Part shown: in pieces, positions 39,723 to 50,796 of the stretch
Layout of the letters: every line of letters starts with the position of its first letter
Numbering within the stretch: the stretch's first letter is position 1
Assembly (NCBI GenBank): GCA_902555985.1
Contig: CACDUI010000003.1
Span: 76,432-140,431 of the forward strand
Reading direction: 5' to 3'
Source: an uncultured Candidatus Actinomarina sp.
GTDB taxonomy: Bacteria; Actinomycetota; Acidimicrobiia; Actinomarinales; Actinomarinaceae
Length of the DNA: 64,000 bases
Translations under genes and position numbers: made by a program
Notes under the pieces: generated by a model
What the model saw: only the letters and a program-made list of their open reading frames with translations
Told to the model about the DNA's origin: nothing
Databases searched by the model: none

Positions 39723-42538
39723 AAAAAGAAATACTACAAGTCAAAGGAGCAAAGGAACATAATCTTAAAAACGTTTCTGTAGATATTCCTAAAAATAAAC
39801 TAGTTGTTATTACTGGTTTATCTGGTTCAGGAAAATCTTCTCTTGCCTTTGATACTATATATGCCGAAGGTCAGAGAAGGTATGTAGAGAGTCTTTCAGC
39901 ATATGCTAGACAGTTTCTTGGTCAGATGGAAAAACCAAATGTTGAAAGCATAGACGGTCTTTCACCAGCAATAGCTATAGACCAAAAAACATCATCTCGT
40001 AGTCCTAGATCTACAGTTGGTACCGTCACTGAAATTCATGATTACTTAAGACTTTTATGGGCCAGAATTGGAGTTAGCTATTGTCCGAGTTGTAATAACA
40101 AAATAGAAAAGCAGTCTGTAAATTTTATAGTTAAACAAATAATGAATTTAAAAGAAGGAACAAGTATAGATATTTTGGCACCAGTAGTCAGGTCACGTAA
40201 AGGCGAGTTTGAAACATTGTTTAAAGATTTACAAGCACAAGGTTTTTCTAGGGTTTTAGTTGATGGAGAAATAATCAGACTAGATGAAGCTAAAAGACTT
40301 GATAGATATTTTAATCATGATATATCAGTTGTTGTTGATAGATTAAAGATAAAGAAAACTCCAGGAAGAAGACTTCCACAATCTGTTGAAACAGCACTGG
40401 ATTTAACATCAGGCTTAGTAGATATTAGTGTTGATAATAAAATTACTACATATAGTCAAAATCTAGGTTGTCTAAAATGTGGTACATCATTCGACAAACT
40501 TGAACCAAGAGATTTTTCTTTCAACTCCCCATTTGGAGCATGTGAGTCTTGTAATGGATTAGGTGTTAGTTATGAAATAGATGAATCTTTACTTGTTAAA
40601 AATTTTGATTTAACAATTAAAGAAAATGTTTTTCCAGATATGTCGACACGAAAATATTTTAGAGCACAGATATATGGTGTTTGTGAACACTTCAATATAC
40701 CTGTTGATGAATCTTATAAAAATCTTACAAGAAAACAAAAAGATATTTTATTACACGGTTCAAAAGGTGAAAAAACTGTAATTAGATATGTCAATAGATT
40801 TGGAAATTCAAGAGTCTGGCATAAACCTTATAGAGGAATAATTCCAACTTTCAAAAAAAATTATGAAGAGACCTCTTCTGATGCCGCTCGGGAATACTAT
40901 AAACAATTTATGCGTGAACTTCCATGTGTTGATTGTGACGGTCAGAGATTAAATGAAAGGTCAAGATTAGTTCAGGTTGAAAATCTAACTTTAGGTAGAT
41001 TTAATAATCTTTCAATTAAAGAAGCATCAATAGCAGTAAACGACTTTAATCTTACTGGTAGTGATTTTGAAATTGCCATCCCCATCATAAGAGAGATTAA
41101 AGAGCGATTAAAGTTTCTGAATGAAGTTGGATTAAGCTATCTTCAACTTAGCAGAGGTGCAGCTACTTTATCTGGAGGAGAAGCACAACGTATTAGACTA
41201 GCAACACAAATTGGCTCAGGCCTAACAGGCGTACTGTACGTCTTAGATGAACCGTCTATAGGCTTGCATCAGGCAGATAATATAAAACTGATTGATACTC
41301 TTATACGGCTCAGAGATTTGGGAAATACTGTACTAGTAGTAGAGCATGATGAAGAAACTATGAAAAGTTCTGATCATGTTATAGATATCGGCTGGGGAGC
41401 AGGCGAACAAGGCGGTGAAATTGTAGCTGAAGGGTCTTGGGAAAAAGTTTCATCAAATTTGAAATCTGTTACTGGACAATATTTATCAGGAAAACAGGTT
41501 GTTCCTTATCCATTAGATCGTAGAAATGGAAATAATGAAAATATTGTAATTAGAGGAGCAAAAGAAAATAATTTAAAAAACTTAACAGTTAATTTTCCTT
41601 TAGGAAAATTTATATCTGTAACAGGAGTGTCTGGTTCAGGAAAGTCTACATTAATCACAGATATTTTATCAAAATCTATTCAAAATGAATTTTCAAAAAA
41701 TTTTATAATGCCGGGCCTTCATAAGAGTGTTTCAGGGCTGGAAAATATTGATAAGCTTATAGAAATTGATCAATCACCAATTGGCAGAACTCCGAGATCA
41801 AATCCTGCAACTTATTCTGGTGTATTCGATCAGATAAGAAATCTATTCTCCCTTACAGAGGAATCAAAAATTAGAGGTTACAAACCTGGAAGGTTTTCTT
41901 TTAATATTCCTGGAGGGAGATGCGAGTATTGCAAAGGTGATGGAAATATAAAAGTGGAAATGTATTTTCTACCTGATATTTATGTTGTTTGTGATGAGTG
42001 TAATGGTACTAGATATAATTCTGAAACTTTATCAATAAGATGGAAAGGCTACAACATAGCTGAGATTCTAGATTCAACAGTGGAGAGTGCTCTTAATATA
42101 TTTGAAAATCAACCAACTATTTTCAGGATTATTAAAACATTGGATGATGTCGGTCTTTCGTATATAAAGTTAGGCCAGGCAGCCACTACATTGTCAGGTG
42201 GTGAAGCTCAAAGAGTTAAATTAGCAAAAGAACTTAGTAAAAGATCTACTGGCAAGACAGTTTATATACTAGATGAGCCTACTACTGGATTGCATTTTGC
42301 AGATGTTCAAAAGTTATTAGAAGTATTGCATATGCTTGTTGATAAAGGAAATACAGTAATAGTTATTGAGCATAATTTAGATGTCATTAAGAATTCAGAT
42401 TGGATAATTGATTTAGGTCCTGAAGGTGGTGAAAATGGTGGCACAATAATTGGTGAAGGAACGCCAGAAAGCATTGTTAAAAATAAATTATCTTTGACTG
42501 GCAAGCATTTGAAAGAAGTTTTAAATGGAAAAAATTAA
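39719..42538 (+). CDS. uvrA: Excinuclease ABC subunit A
   Basis: Two ABC domains ([48 protein letters not shown]), Cys-rich zinc modules. Confidence 0.97.
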   Translation: MKKEILQVKGAKEHNLKNVSVDIPKNKLVVITGLSGSGKSSLAFDTIYAEGQRRYVESLSAYARQFLGQMEKPNVESIDGLSPAIAIDQKTSSRSPRSTVGTVTEIHDYLRLLWARIGVSYCPSCNNKIEKQSVNFIVKQIMNLKEGTSIDILAPVVRSRKGEFETLFKDLQAQGFSRVLVDGEIIRLDEAKRLDRYFNHDISVVVDRLKIKKTPGRRLPQSVETALDLTSGLVDISVDNKITTYSQNLGCLKCGTSFDKLEPRDFSFNSPFGACESCNGLGVSYEIDESLLVKNFDLTIKENVFPDMSTRKYFRAQIYGVCEHFNIPVDESYKNLTRKQKDILLHGSKGEKTVIRYVNRFGNSRVWHKPYRGIIPTFKKNYEETSSDAAREYYKQFMRELPCVDCDGQRLNERSRLVQVENLTLGRFNNLSIKEASIAVNDFNLTGSDFEIAIPIIREIKERLKFLNEVGLSYLQLSRGAATLSGGEAQRIRLATQIGSGLTGVLYVLDEPSIGLHQADNIKLIDTLIRLRDLGNTVLVVEHDEETMKSSDHVIDIGWGAGEQGGEIVAEGSWEKVSSNLKSVTGQYLSGKQVVPYPLDRRNGNNENIVIRGAKENNLKNLTVNFPLGKFISVTGVSGSGKSTLITDILSKSIQNEFSKNFIMPGLHKSVSGLENIDKLIEIDQSPIGRTPRSNPATYSGVFDQIRNLFSLTEESKIRGYKPGRFSFNIPGGRCEYCKGDGNIKVEMYFLPDIYVVCDECNGTRYNSETLSIRWKGYNIAEILDSTVESALNIFENQPTIFRIIKTLDDVGLSYIKLGQAATTLSGGEAQRVKLAKELSKRSTGKTVYILDEPTTGLHFADVQKLLEVLHMLVDKGNTVIVIEHNLDVIKNSDWIIDLGPEGGENGGTIIGEGTPESIVKNKLSLTGKHLKEVLNGKN

Positions 42539-44330
42539 TCTAAACGAAATTCCAAATAAGCCTGGTATATACATTTTTAAAGATGACTATGATGAGCCAA
42601 TTTACGTTGGCAAAGCCAAAAATTTAAGAAAAAGAGTACCCTCATATTTTAATAAAAATACTTCATGGAAAACAAAAAGACTTACATCTGAAGCTAAATC
42701 AATTGCATTCGTTGTTTCAGAAAATGAAGCCAATGCTTTATTAGCTGAGTATTCATTTATTCAAGAATATAAACCAAAATATAATATTCAATTCAAAGAT
42801 GACAAATCTTATCCATATGTCACAATTACAAATGAAGAATGGCCAAGGGCATTTGTTACAAGAAACATTCAACAACAAAATATAAACTTTGGACCTTTTC
42901 CTTTTATAGGTGCTGCTAAAAGGTCATTAGACCATCTAATTAATATTTTTCCCGTTAGAACATGTACAAAGAACACATTTGATAGACATAATAAATTAAA
43001 TAAACCATGCTTACTATACGAAATTGATAAATGTTCAGGACCTTGTGTAAATTTGATTAACAAAAATGACTATAAAGATCTTTTAAGCAACTTAAAAGAG
43101 TTTTATAGAGGAAATTCTGATACCTACATAAATCAAAAAATAGAAGAAATGACGATTCATTCAAATAAACAAGAATTTGAAGAAGCAAATAAAATTAAGA
43201 TAACTTTAAAACATTTAGAAAATGCAAGAGTTAATCAGACGCTGATGACTTCAAACGATAAAAATGTAGATGTTATAGGTATTGATATTGGAAGATATGA
43301 TGTAGTCCTTTCTTGTCTCCTGATTAGAAACGGAAGAATAGTTGGAGAGGTAAAAAATAATTTTGAACCAATGAATGTTAAAGACTATGAAAACTATCTT
43401 CCACAAATAATTATTAATTTATTTGAAAAAAATATGCCTTCAAACGAAGTATTAGTAAGCCATGAGTTTCCACTATCTGAGACAATTCAGAAAAAGCTTG
43501 AAAATAAGTGGAATAAAAAAATTACTCTATCTAACCCAAAAAGGGGCTGGAAAAAAGATTTACTAAATACCGCAATTAATGATGCAAAAGAATTAAGAAG
43601 AGTCGCAGACTTAAAGCGAAGGTCTGATTTAGAATTTAGATCACTTTCTTTGGAGCAATTACAACATAAACTCAATTTAAAAAAGATTCCTTACAGAATA
43701 GAAGCATATGATATTTCAAATTTGGGTGACAAGTTTAGGGTAGGTTCTATGGTAGTTATGGAAGATGGAATTCCTAAACCATCAATGTATCGTAAGTTTC
43801 ATATTAAATCATTTAAAGGACAAGATGATTTTAGATCAATGGAAGAGATTATATTTAGACGTGCAAAGCGTTTAATAAATAATGAAGAAAAAGATCAAAG
43901 CTTTAGAAGAAACCCAGATTTAATTTTAATTGATGGAGGTAAAGGGCAGTTATCAAAAGCAAAAAGTGTAATTGATCATTTTAAATTAGATATTGATGTT
44001 ATTGGTATCGCTAAAAAAGAAGAAGAACTATTTACTCCAAATAAAAAATCGTCAATTATATTAAATTCAAATTCTGAAGCACTATTTATTCTTCAAAACA
44101 TTAGAGATGAAGCTCATAGGTTTGCAATTCAAGAAAATAGAAGATTAAGACTCAAGGATTTAGATATAGATACAATATTTGAAATTAAAGGTGTTACTAA
44201 AACTTCTATTGCTATTTTATTAGATAAATATAAAACATTAAATAAGCTTTCTACAGCTAGTTATATAGAATTATCTAATTTGGTTGAAGACAAACAAGCC
44301 AAAAAAGTATATGAATACTTTAATAAGTAA
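42525..44330 (+). CDS. uvrC: Excinuclease ABC subunit C
   Basis: GIYIFKDDYDEPIYVGKAKNLRKRV GIY-YIG; IEAYDISNLGDKFRVGSMVV; C-terminal domain. Confidence 0.96.
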   Translation: MEKINLNEIPNKPGIYIFKDDYDEPIYVGKAKNLRKRVPSYFNKNTSWKTKRLTSEAKSIAFVVSENEANALLAEYSFIQEYKPKYNIQFKDDKSYPYVTITNEEWPRAFVTRNIQQQNINFGPFPFIGAAKRSLDHLINIFPVRTCTKNTFDRHNKLNKPCLLYEIDKCSGPCVNLINKNDYKDLLSNLKEFYRGNSDTYINQKIEEMTIHSNKQEFEEANKIKITLKHLENARVNQTLMTSNDKNVDVIGIDIGRYDVVLSCLLIRNGRIVGEVKNNFEPMNVKDYENYLPQIIINLFEKNMPSNEVLVSHEFPLSETIQKKLENKWNKKITLSNPKRGWKKDLLNTAINDAKELRRVADLKRRSDLEFRSLSLEQLQHKLNLKKIPYRIEAYDISNLGDKFRVGSMVVMEDGIPKPSMYRKFHIKSFKGQDDFRSMEEIIFRRAKRLINNEEKDQSFRRNPDLILIDGGKGQLSKAKSVIDHFKLDIDVIGIAKKEEELFTPNKKSSIILNSNSEALFILQNIRDEAHRFAIQENRRLRLKDLDIDTIFEIKGVTKTSIAILLDKYKTLNKLSTASYIELSNLVEDKQAKKVYEYFNK

Positions 44331-44396
44331 AGCTTAGAAAAATTATTTACCCAATCGTTAAATATACTAACTAATATATATTTGAAAAGGAAAATA

Positions 44397-45263
44397 ATGG
44401 CATCAAAAAGACCAGAAGTTTTATTGTTAGTAGGAATGTCGGGTGCTGGTAGATCTGCAAGTTCAAATGTTTTTGAAGATTTAGGATATTATGTTATTGA
44501 AAACTTGCCTTCCGAACTAGTCGAATCTGTAGTCCAATCAAATGATGTTACTGAAACAAATAAGCAACTTGTTTTGACAATCGATGCTAAAGAAAGCACT
44601 GCTCAACAAGAGTTAAAGAGCAGTCTCGACAAATTGAGTCAATCTGGTGTTTTAACAAGAATAATATTTCTTGATGCTGATAATGAAACTTTGATAGAAA
44701 GATATGAAGAAAATAGACGTCCACACCCTATGGGTATGGATTCTATTTCTCAATCTGTAAAAACAGAACGAGATTTGCTTAAGCCAATTAGAGAATTAGC
44801 TGATCAAGTAATTGATACTACAGATATGAACGTTCATGAGTTAAGGAAGCGAATTATCGAAGGTTTTCAGGGAGAAGCAACAAATCAGGACTTAAAAATT
44901 TCTGTTACATCTTTTGGATTTAAAAATGGCACTCCTCGTGATGCAGACTTAGTTTTTGATGTGAGGTTTCTTCCTAATCCTCACTGGAGAGAAGAACTTA
45001 GAGCCTCAACTGGGCAATCACCAATGGTTAGAAATTATGTTCTTTCATTTGAAGATGCACAAACCTTCTTAAACAAAATTAAAGATATGATTGATTTTCT
45101 TTTACCTAGGTTTACTTCTGAAGGAAAATCTTATGTTGGGATTGCAATTGGTTGTACTGGTGGAAAACATAGAAGTGTTGTTATGACTGAAGAGATTGGT
45201 AAATGGCTCAAAAGTGATGGAAAGGACTCTGTTGTCATTCATAGAGATATGAAGGATTCATAA
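44397..45263 (+). CDS. rapZ: RapZ-family nucleotide-binding protein
   Basis: LVGMSGAGRSASSNVFEDLGYYVIENLP, SFGFKNGTPRDADLVFDVRFLPNPH, GCTGGKHRSV; ATG 44397 with AAAAGGA upstream. Confidence 0.93.
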   Translation: MASKRPEVLLLVGMSGAGRSASSNVFEDLGYYVIENLPSELVESVVQSNDVTETNKQLVLTIDAKESTAQQELKSSLDKLSQSGVLTRIIFLDADNETLIERYEENRRPHPMGMDSISQSVKTERDLLKPIRELADQVIDTTDMNVHELRKRIIEGFQGEATNQDLKISVTSFGFKNGTPRDADLVFDVRFLPNPHWREELRASTGQSPMVRNYVLSFEDAQTFLNKIKDMIDFLLPRFTSEGKSYVGIAIGCTGGKHRSVVMTEEIGKWLKSDGKDSVVIHRDMKDS

Positions 45264-45264
45264 T

Positions 45265-46419
45265 TTGCCAAATATAGATAATTTAGGAAATGTTCTAATT
45301 AGGTCTGATCTAAATGTTCCAATTAAGAATGGAGAAATTTTAGATAATTATAGGATCTTAAAGTCAGTTGAAATTGTTCAAAACATTATTGATAAATCAA
45401 GGACAATCACATTTGTCAGCCATATGGGAAGGCCTGATGGTAAAGATTCAAAATTATCCTTAAGGCCTGTAGCTGAAAAAATGTCGGAAATTCTAGATAA
45501 AGAAGTACACTTTATTGAAGAATCTTATGGCGAAAAAGTTGAAAGGCAAATTGAAAAATCTGAATCAAAAATATTTCTATTAGAAAATTTAAGATTTGAA
45601 AAAGGGGAGACCGATAATGATAAGAATTTTTCTAAACTAATTACAAAACCATTTGATTCATATATATTCGATGCATTTGGAGCTGCACATAGAGAACATG
45701 CTTCTGTTGTAAGCTTTGGAGAAAACCTAAAGTCTTTTCAAGGTCCTCTGATGGATAAGGAAATAAAAGAATTAGATAAATTGTTAAGCAACAGTAAGTC
45801 TGGCTACACAGTCCTTCTTGGCGGTGCAAAAATTTCAGACAAACTTAATCTGATTGAAAAACTTTTGCCAAAAGTTGAAAACCTTATGGTTGGTGGAGGA
45901 ATGTGTTTTACACTATTGAAAGCATTGGGGTATGAAATTGGAAAGTCATTACTGGAAGAATCATTTATTTCTAAAGCAGAAGAACTTCTAAAATCAGACA
46001 ATGGACAAAAATTAATTCTACCTACAGATTTCGGCGTTACAGATTCATTAGATAGTTCAGAGAGAGTAAATATTAAAATTTCTGATTTTAAAAATAACCA
46101 TATAGGTGTAGATATAGGCCCTCAAACTGTTTCAGATTTTGAAAAAATATTAAATAAATCAAAAAATATTTTTTGGAATGGCCCAATGGGTATCTTTGAA
46201 AAAGAAGAATTTAGTTATGGAACTAGAAAAATAACGGAATCAATCTCAAATTTATCTGGATATACATGTATAGGCGGTGGTGATTCTGTAAGTGCTATAA
46301 ATAAATTTTCTGATAAAAAATATTTTAACCATATATCTACAGGTGGTGGAGCCTCTCTGGAATACCTCGAAGGAAAAAAATTACCTGGGGTAAACAAGTA
46401 CAAATCCCTTATAATTTGA
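45265..46419 (+). CDS. pgk: Phosphoglycerate kinase
   Basis: VLIRSDLNVPIKNGEI, VLLGGAKISDKLNLIEKLL, WNGPMGIFE, GGGDSVSAI; TTG start. Confidence 0.96.
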   Translation: MPNIDNLGNVLIRSDLNVPIKNGEILDNYRILKSVEIVQNIIDKSRTITFVSHMGRPDGKDSKLSLRPVAEKMSEILDKEVHFIEESYGEKVERQIEKSESKIFLLENLRFEKGETDNDKNFSKLITKPFDSYIFDAFGAAHREHASVVSFGENLKSFQGPLMDKEIKELDKLLSNSKSGYTVLLGGAKISDKLNLIEKLLPKVENLMVGGGMCFTLLKALGYEIGKSLLEESFISKAEELLKSDNGQKLILPTDFGVTDSLDSSERVNIKISDFKNNHIGVDIGPQTVSDFEKILNKSKNIFWNGPMGIFEKEEFSYGTRKITESISNLSGYTCIGGGDSVSAINKFSDKKYFNHISTGGGASLEYLEGKKLPGVNKYKSLII

Positions 46420-47186
46420 TAATGAAAAAAATAATAGTTGGAAACTGGAAATTAAACCTTGATCATTTACAAGGTATTCAACTTTTACAAAAAATCAATT
46501 ACTCATTAGATAAAGATATAGAAGAAAAAATCGATATAGTGTTAGCACCATCTCACACTTCATTAAGATCTTTACAAACTGTTATTTCTACAGATAACCT
46601 TAAAATTAAAATATCATCTCAAGATGTATCTTCACAAAATGATGGAGCATTTACAGGCGAAGTATCTGCATTTCAACTTAAAAAATTAAATATTGATTAC
46701 TCAATTATTGGTCATTCTGAAAGGAGGCATCATTTTAACGAAACAGATAGTGATGTGAATAGTAAATTAAGCAGACTATTAGAAAATGATATAACTCCAA
46801 TTTTATGTTTTGGTGAGAGCTTAGAACAAAGATCGGATGGTTCTTATTTAGAATTTGTCAAAAATCAAATAAATGATGGTCTAAAAGGAGTAAGAAAAGA
46901 TAAATTTAACAAATTAGTTCTAGCGTATGAACCTATTTGGGCAATTGGAACTGGTGAAGTTGCATCTATAAAAGATATCGTGGAAGTATTAGATTTTGTT
47001 AAAAATCTAGTTTCTGACAAACCTTATTTTTCAGAAGAAACTATAAAGTTCATTTATGGAGGAAGTGTTTCACCAAACAATTCTTCTGAAATACTAAATA
47101 CAAATATTGTAGATGGAGCATTAGTTGGAGGAGCATCTCTAGATGCAGATAAATTTGTTGATATTATCAAAAGTGTTAATTTATGA
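46416..47186 (+). CDS. tpiA: Triosephosphate isomerase
   Basis: VGNWKLNLD, IIGHSERR, LAYEPIWAIGTG, IYGGSVSPNN. Confidence 0.97.
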   Translation: MIMKKIIVGNWKLNLDHLQGIQLLQKINYSLDKDIEEKIDIVLAPSHTSLRSLQTVISTDNLKIKISSQDVSSQNDGAFTGEVSAFQLKKLNIDYSIIGHSERRHHFNETDSDVNSKLSRLLENDITPILCFGESLEQRSDGSYLEFVKNQINDGLKGVRKDKFNKLVLAYEPIWAIGTGEVASIKDIVEVLDFVKNLVSDKPYFSEETIKFIYGGSVSPNNSSEILNTNIVDGALVGGASLDADKFVDIIKSVNL

Positions 47187-47932
47187 ATATTGTGTTCGTA
47201 AGACATGGACAAAGTCTTTGGAATTTAGAAAATAAATTTACAGGATGGGTAGATATTGATCTTTCTGAAAGAGGAAAAATAGAAGCAAAAACTGCAGGTG
47301 CTACTTTGGTTGATAATAACTTTTTTCCAGATGTCTGTTTTACTTCTTATTTGAAAAGATCAATAAATACAGCTGGATATATTATTGATAATTATAAAAA
47401 TATTAATATGACTTTTAAAACAGTACAAAAATGGGAGCTTAATGAAAGACATTATGGTGCTCTACAAGGTCTAGATAAAATCGAAACAGCAAAAAAATAC
47501 GGAGAAGAACAAGTTCAAATATGGAGAAGAAGTTTTGACACACCACCTCCTATGGCTAAAAAAAATTCAAAACATGATCCAAAAACTCACAAATTATATA
47601 ACGATATTGAATCAAAACTTCCGCTAGGTGAATCTCTTAAGGATGTTGTTTCCAGAGTCACAAATACGTTTGAGCAAATATTGGCGTTAACAAAAGATAG
47701 ATGTGTCTTAGTTGTAGCACATGGAAATAGTATCAGGGCCATGGTTAAGATGCTTGATAACTTATCTGACAACGAAATAGTAGATGTTAACATTCCAACA
47801 GGAATTCCACTAGCATATAATATTTCAGATAATAATATTGAAAAAATTGGTTATTTAGGTGACAAAGATACAATTAAAAATCTTGCTAAAGAAGTTGAGA
47901 TGCAGTCAAAGATAACTGACAAGAAAGGTTAG
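47183..47932 (+). CDS. gpmA: 2,3-bisphosphoglycerate-dependent phosphoglycerate mutase
   Basis: VFVRHGQSLWNLENKFTGWVDIDLSERG, ERHYGALQGLDK, VVAHGNSIRAM. Confidence 0.96.
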   Translation: MNIVFVRHGQSLWNLENKFTGWVDIDLSERGKIEAKTAGATLVDNNFFPDVCFTSYLKRSINTAGYIIDNYKNINMTFKTVQKWELNERHYGALQGLDKIETAKKYGEEQVQIWRRSFDTPPPMAKKNSKHDPKTHKLYNDIESKLPLGESLKDVVSRVTNTFEQILALTKDRCVLVVAHGNSIRAMVKMLDNLSDNEIVDVNIPTGIPLAYNISDNNIEKIGYLGDKDTIKNLAKEVEMQSKITDKKG

Positions 47933-47942
47933 TGTTAATAAT

Positions 47943-48179
47943 ATGGATACAATTACAGCAGTCTTAATCAGTGTGCACGTACTTATATCAGTGGCACTTA
48001 TTGCCTTAGTATTATTAAATAGTGGTAAAGGAGGTGGGTTATCAGACATGCTTGGTGGCCCTGGATCCTCTGGTAATATTGGACAAACATTGGCTGAAAG
48101 AAATCTCGGTCGGATAACTGCAATAGTTGCTTTGTTGTTTGCTGCAACAACTTTAACTCTATTCTGGTTTTTAGATTAA
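47943..48179 (+). CDS. secG: Preprotein translocase subunit SecG
   Basis: Two TMs, LLNSGKGGGLSDMLGG, after glycolytic genes. Confidence 0.92.
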   Translation: MDTITAVLISVHVLISVALIALVLLNSGKGGGLSDMLGGPGSSGNIGQTLAERNLGRITAIVALLFAATTLTLFWFLD

Positions 48180-48183
48180 GTTT

Positions 48184-48267
48184 GCGCGGGTGGCGGAACT
48201 GGTAGACGCGCAGGATTAAGGATCCTGTGGGGTAAAACCCGTGGAGGTTCGAGTCCTCTTCCGCGCA
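48184..48267 (+). tRNA. tRNA-Leu (anticodon AAG)
   Basis: GCGCGGGTGGCGGAACTGGTAGACGCGCAGGATTAAGGATCCTGTGGGGTAAAACCCGTGGAGGTTCGAGTCCTCTTCCGCGCA; stem CAGGA/TCCTG, loop TTAAGGA; long variable arm. Confidence 0.93.
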
Positions 48268-48273
48268 CAAACA

Positions 48274-48927
48274 ATGAATAAAACAATTGCAATCATTAAC
48301 GATTCAGAAGTAACAACTGGGTCTCTACCTAATGACATAATTTCTATAAATGCTTGGGAAGTCAATTGGGATTTACTTTCATTTGACGACAGCTATATAG
48401 TTCTTGGTGGTCATATGGGTTCTTATGATGATGAAAAATTTTCATATCTTCAAGCAGAAAAAAAATGGTTAAAAAAAGCAATAAATGAGGATACTAAAAT
48501 TTTAGGAATATGCTTAGGATCTCAGCTCATAGCAGACGCTATGGGTGGAAAAGCATATTTGTCAGAAAATATAGAATTTGGTTTTAAAAATTTAAATTTT
48601 TTAGTAGAAGACACTTTATTTGAAGATTTTAAAAATACTAAAGTCTTCTCATGGCATAGAGACACTTTTGATATACCACCAGGAGCAACTTTAGTTGCTA
48701 AGACTGAATTTCCTCAGATTTACATTATTAAAAATACAACTGCACTGCAATTTCATCCTGAAATTAAAACAGACCTATTTAAGGCTTGGTATGATAGTGA
48801 TTTATCAAAGCAAGAACTAGAAAGCTACGATGTCCAATCCGAAGTTCGATATTTAAATAATAACTCACAACAACTCGAACACTCAATGATTAATTTTTAT
48901 TCAAAGTGGATTAAATCTAAGCTTTAA
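48274..48927 (+). CDS. Class I glutamine amidotransferase-like protein
   Basis: VLGGHMGSYDDEKFSYL, ILGICLGSQLIADAMGG, LQFHPEI; ATG 48274 (track start lies inside the tRNA). Confidence 0.87.
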   Translation: MNKTIAIINDSEVTTGSLPNDIISINAWEVNWDLLSFDDSYIVLGGHMGSYDDEKFSYLQAEKKWLKKAINEDTKILGICLGSQLIADAMGGKAYLSENIEFGFKNLNFLVEDTLFEDFKNTKVFSWHRDTFDIPPGATLVAKTEFPQIYIIKNTTALQFHPEIKTDLFKAWYDSDLSKQELESYDVQSEVRYLNNNSQQLEHSMINFYSKWIKSKL

Positions 48928-49489
48928 GCACATTTTCTACATATTTATACAAAAGCTCAAATCTTTTAGATATATCATTTTCACTTATTAATAAATTTTT
49001 AGTATTGATATCCATTGGTGTGTATATACATAGTTCCCAAAGTTTATTAAATCTGTTTTCACTATCAATTAAAAATTCTGGAATAGAGGCATTAAGGCCT
49101 TGCTCTATTAATTTTGCTGTCATTTTCTTTATACTTTTTTCAAGATCGTCAAGTTCATTAATATTTGGAGGAAGACCTACATCAGTATGCTCACTTACGT
49201 AACATATTGGATACTCATTCTCCATATTAATATTTTTAACTTTGTGTAATTTTTTAGTTTCAACTATTACAAGTTGTTCAGCGTTAGAGATATCCTGATG
49301 TTCTACAATTTCAACTTCAGAGACTATTTGATTTATTTCATCTAAATTTCTTCCTACTAGAAAATTTTGTTCTTTGATAATTGAATCACCAATTAGTAAT
49401 AAATACCTTGGTTCAAACACTCTCAAAGCAGAAATTTCACCAGGGAAATTATTTATACCAGCAGCAAAAAATGGAAATTCAACTAACAT
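48917..49489 (-). CDS. LON-substrate-binding-domain protein
   Basis: FPFFAAGINNFPGEISALRVFEPRYLLLIGD matches the Lon N-terminal domain. Confidence 0.82.
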   Translation of the reverse strand: MLVEFPFFAAGINNFPGEISALRVFEPRYLLLIGDSIIKEQNFLVGRNLDEINQIVSEVEIVEHQDISNAEQLVIVETKKLHKVKNINMENEYPICYVSEHTDVGLPPNINELDDLEKSIKKMTAKLIEQGLNASIPEFLIDSENRFNKLWELCIYTPMDINTKNLLISENDISKRFELLYKYVENVLKA

Positions 49490-49525
49490 TTACCTGTTAA
49501 ATAGCATAAAATACTTTTGTAAATA

Positions 49526-50572
49526 ATGAGAATTGAAGACGAAATAAAATTAACGTTTGATGATGTATTAATTAGACCTAAAAGAAGTACCTTGGTATCA
49601 AGATCTGAAGTACAGCTTAATAGAGAACTGAAATTTAAACATACATCTTTAGTATGGACTGGTGTACCTATTGTTTCTGCAAATATGGATACTACGGGTA
49701 CTTTTGAAACTGCATTATCTTTGCAAAAACACAAGATGATAACTGCAATACATAAGTTTTATACAATTGAAGATTGGAAAAATCGCATTAAAGAATTAGA
49801 TCCTAATTACATTGCAGTAACTGTAGGACAGTCAAACGAAGATATGGACCTTGCAAAAGAAATATTTAAATTAAATTCAGATATTAAATTTTTATGTATA
49901 GATGTTGCTAATGGATATAGAGAAGATTTTATAAACGCTGTAAAAAAGTATAGAGAAACATTTAAAGAAAAAATTATTATTGCTGGCAATGTTGCTACTA
50001 GGGAAATGACTGAAGCTTTAATTCTTGCTGGTGCTGATATTGTAAAGATAGGTATTGGTCCAGGCTCAGTTTGTACAACAAGAAGTGTAGCCGGAGTTGG
50101 TTATCCGCAACTTTCTTCAATTTCTGAATGCTCTGATGCGGCACACGGTCTTGGAGGTCATGTTATGGCTGATGGTGGATGTAAATATCCTGGAGATGTT
50201 TCTAAGGCATTTGGTGCAGGAGCAGATTTCGTCATGCTTGGTGGCATGTTTGCTGGACATGAAGAATCAGGAGGAGAGTTGGTAGAGGATGAAAATGGCA
50301 CTAAGTATAAGGATTTTTACGGAATGTCTTCAACCAAAGCACAACAAACATATTATGGTGACCTAGCTGAGCATAGAGCTCCAGAAGGAAAAAAAGTTAG
50401 ATTAAAATATAAAGGACCTCTTGATGATACTGTTCAAGCAATTCTTGGAGGTATTCGTTCAGCATGCTCCTATGTTGGTGCAAAAACTCTTAAAGATCTT
50501 CCCAAATGCACAACCTTTATTAGAGTTACGCAAACTACTAATGAAGTTTTTACAACGTTTGAAAATAGTTGA
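49526..50572 (+). CDS. guaC: GMP reductase
   Basis: LTFDDVLIRPKRS, PIVSANMDTTGTFE, IGIGPGSVCTTRSVAGVGYPQ; no CBS domains. Confidence 0.9.
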   Translation: MRIEDEIKLTFDDVLIRPKRSTLVSRSEVQLNRELKFKHTSLVWTGVPIVSANMDTTGTFETALSLQKHKMITAIHKFYTIEDWKNRIKELDPNYIAVTVGQSNEDMDLAKEIFKLNSDIKFLCIDVANGYREDFINAVKKYRETFKEKIIIAGNVATREMTEALILAGADIVKIGIGPGSVCTTRSVAGVGYPQLSSISECSDAAHGLGGHVMADGGCKYPGDVSKAFGAGADFVMLGGMFAGHEESGGELVEDENGTKYKDFYGMSSTKAQQTYYGDLAEHRAPEGKKVRLKYKGPLDDTVQAILGGIRSACSYVGAKTLKDLPKCTTFIRVTQTTNEVFTTFENS

Positions 50573-50796
50573 AAGTAGAAATTTACACGAAAGATCACTG
50601 CATTTGGTGTGATAGAGCAAAAGGTTTATTGAACGCTCACTCTATAGATTTTGAAGAATTTGATTTATCTAATGATGAAGAAAGAGTTCAATTTTATGAA
50701 AAACTGGGTGATAATGTTAAAACCGTACCACAAGTATTTATAAATGATCAAAGAGTTGGTGGTTACCAAGATTTAAGAGCATGGTTAAATGACTAA
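50569..50796 (+). CDS. Glutaredoxin
   Basis: IYTKDHCIWCDRAKGLL, TVPQVFINDQRVGGYQDL; TTG start. Confidence 0.92.
   Translation: MKVEIYTKDHCIWCDRAKGLLNAHSIDFEEFDLSNDEERVQFYEKLGDNVKTVPQVFINDQRVGGYQDLRAWLND

Noticed and set aside
48241-48273. Track start of the GATase ORF at GTG 48241
   Set aside because: Lies inside the tRNA-Leu gene; ATG 48274 gives the natural N-terminus MNKTIAIINDSEV.
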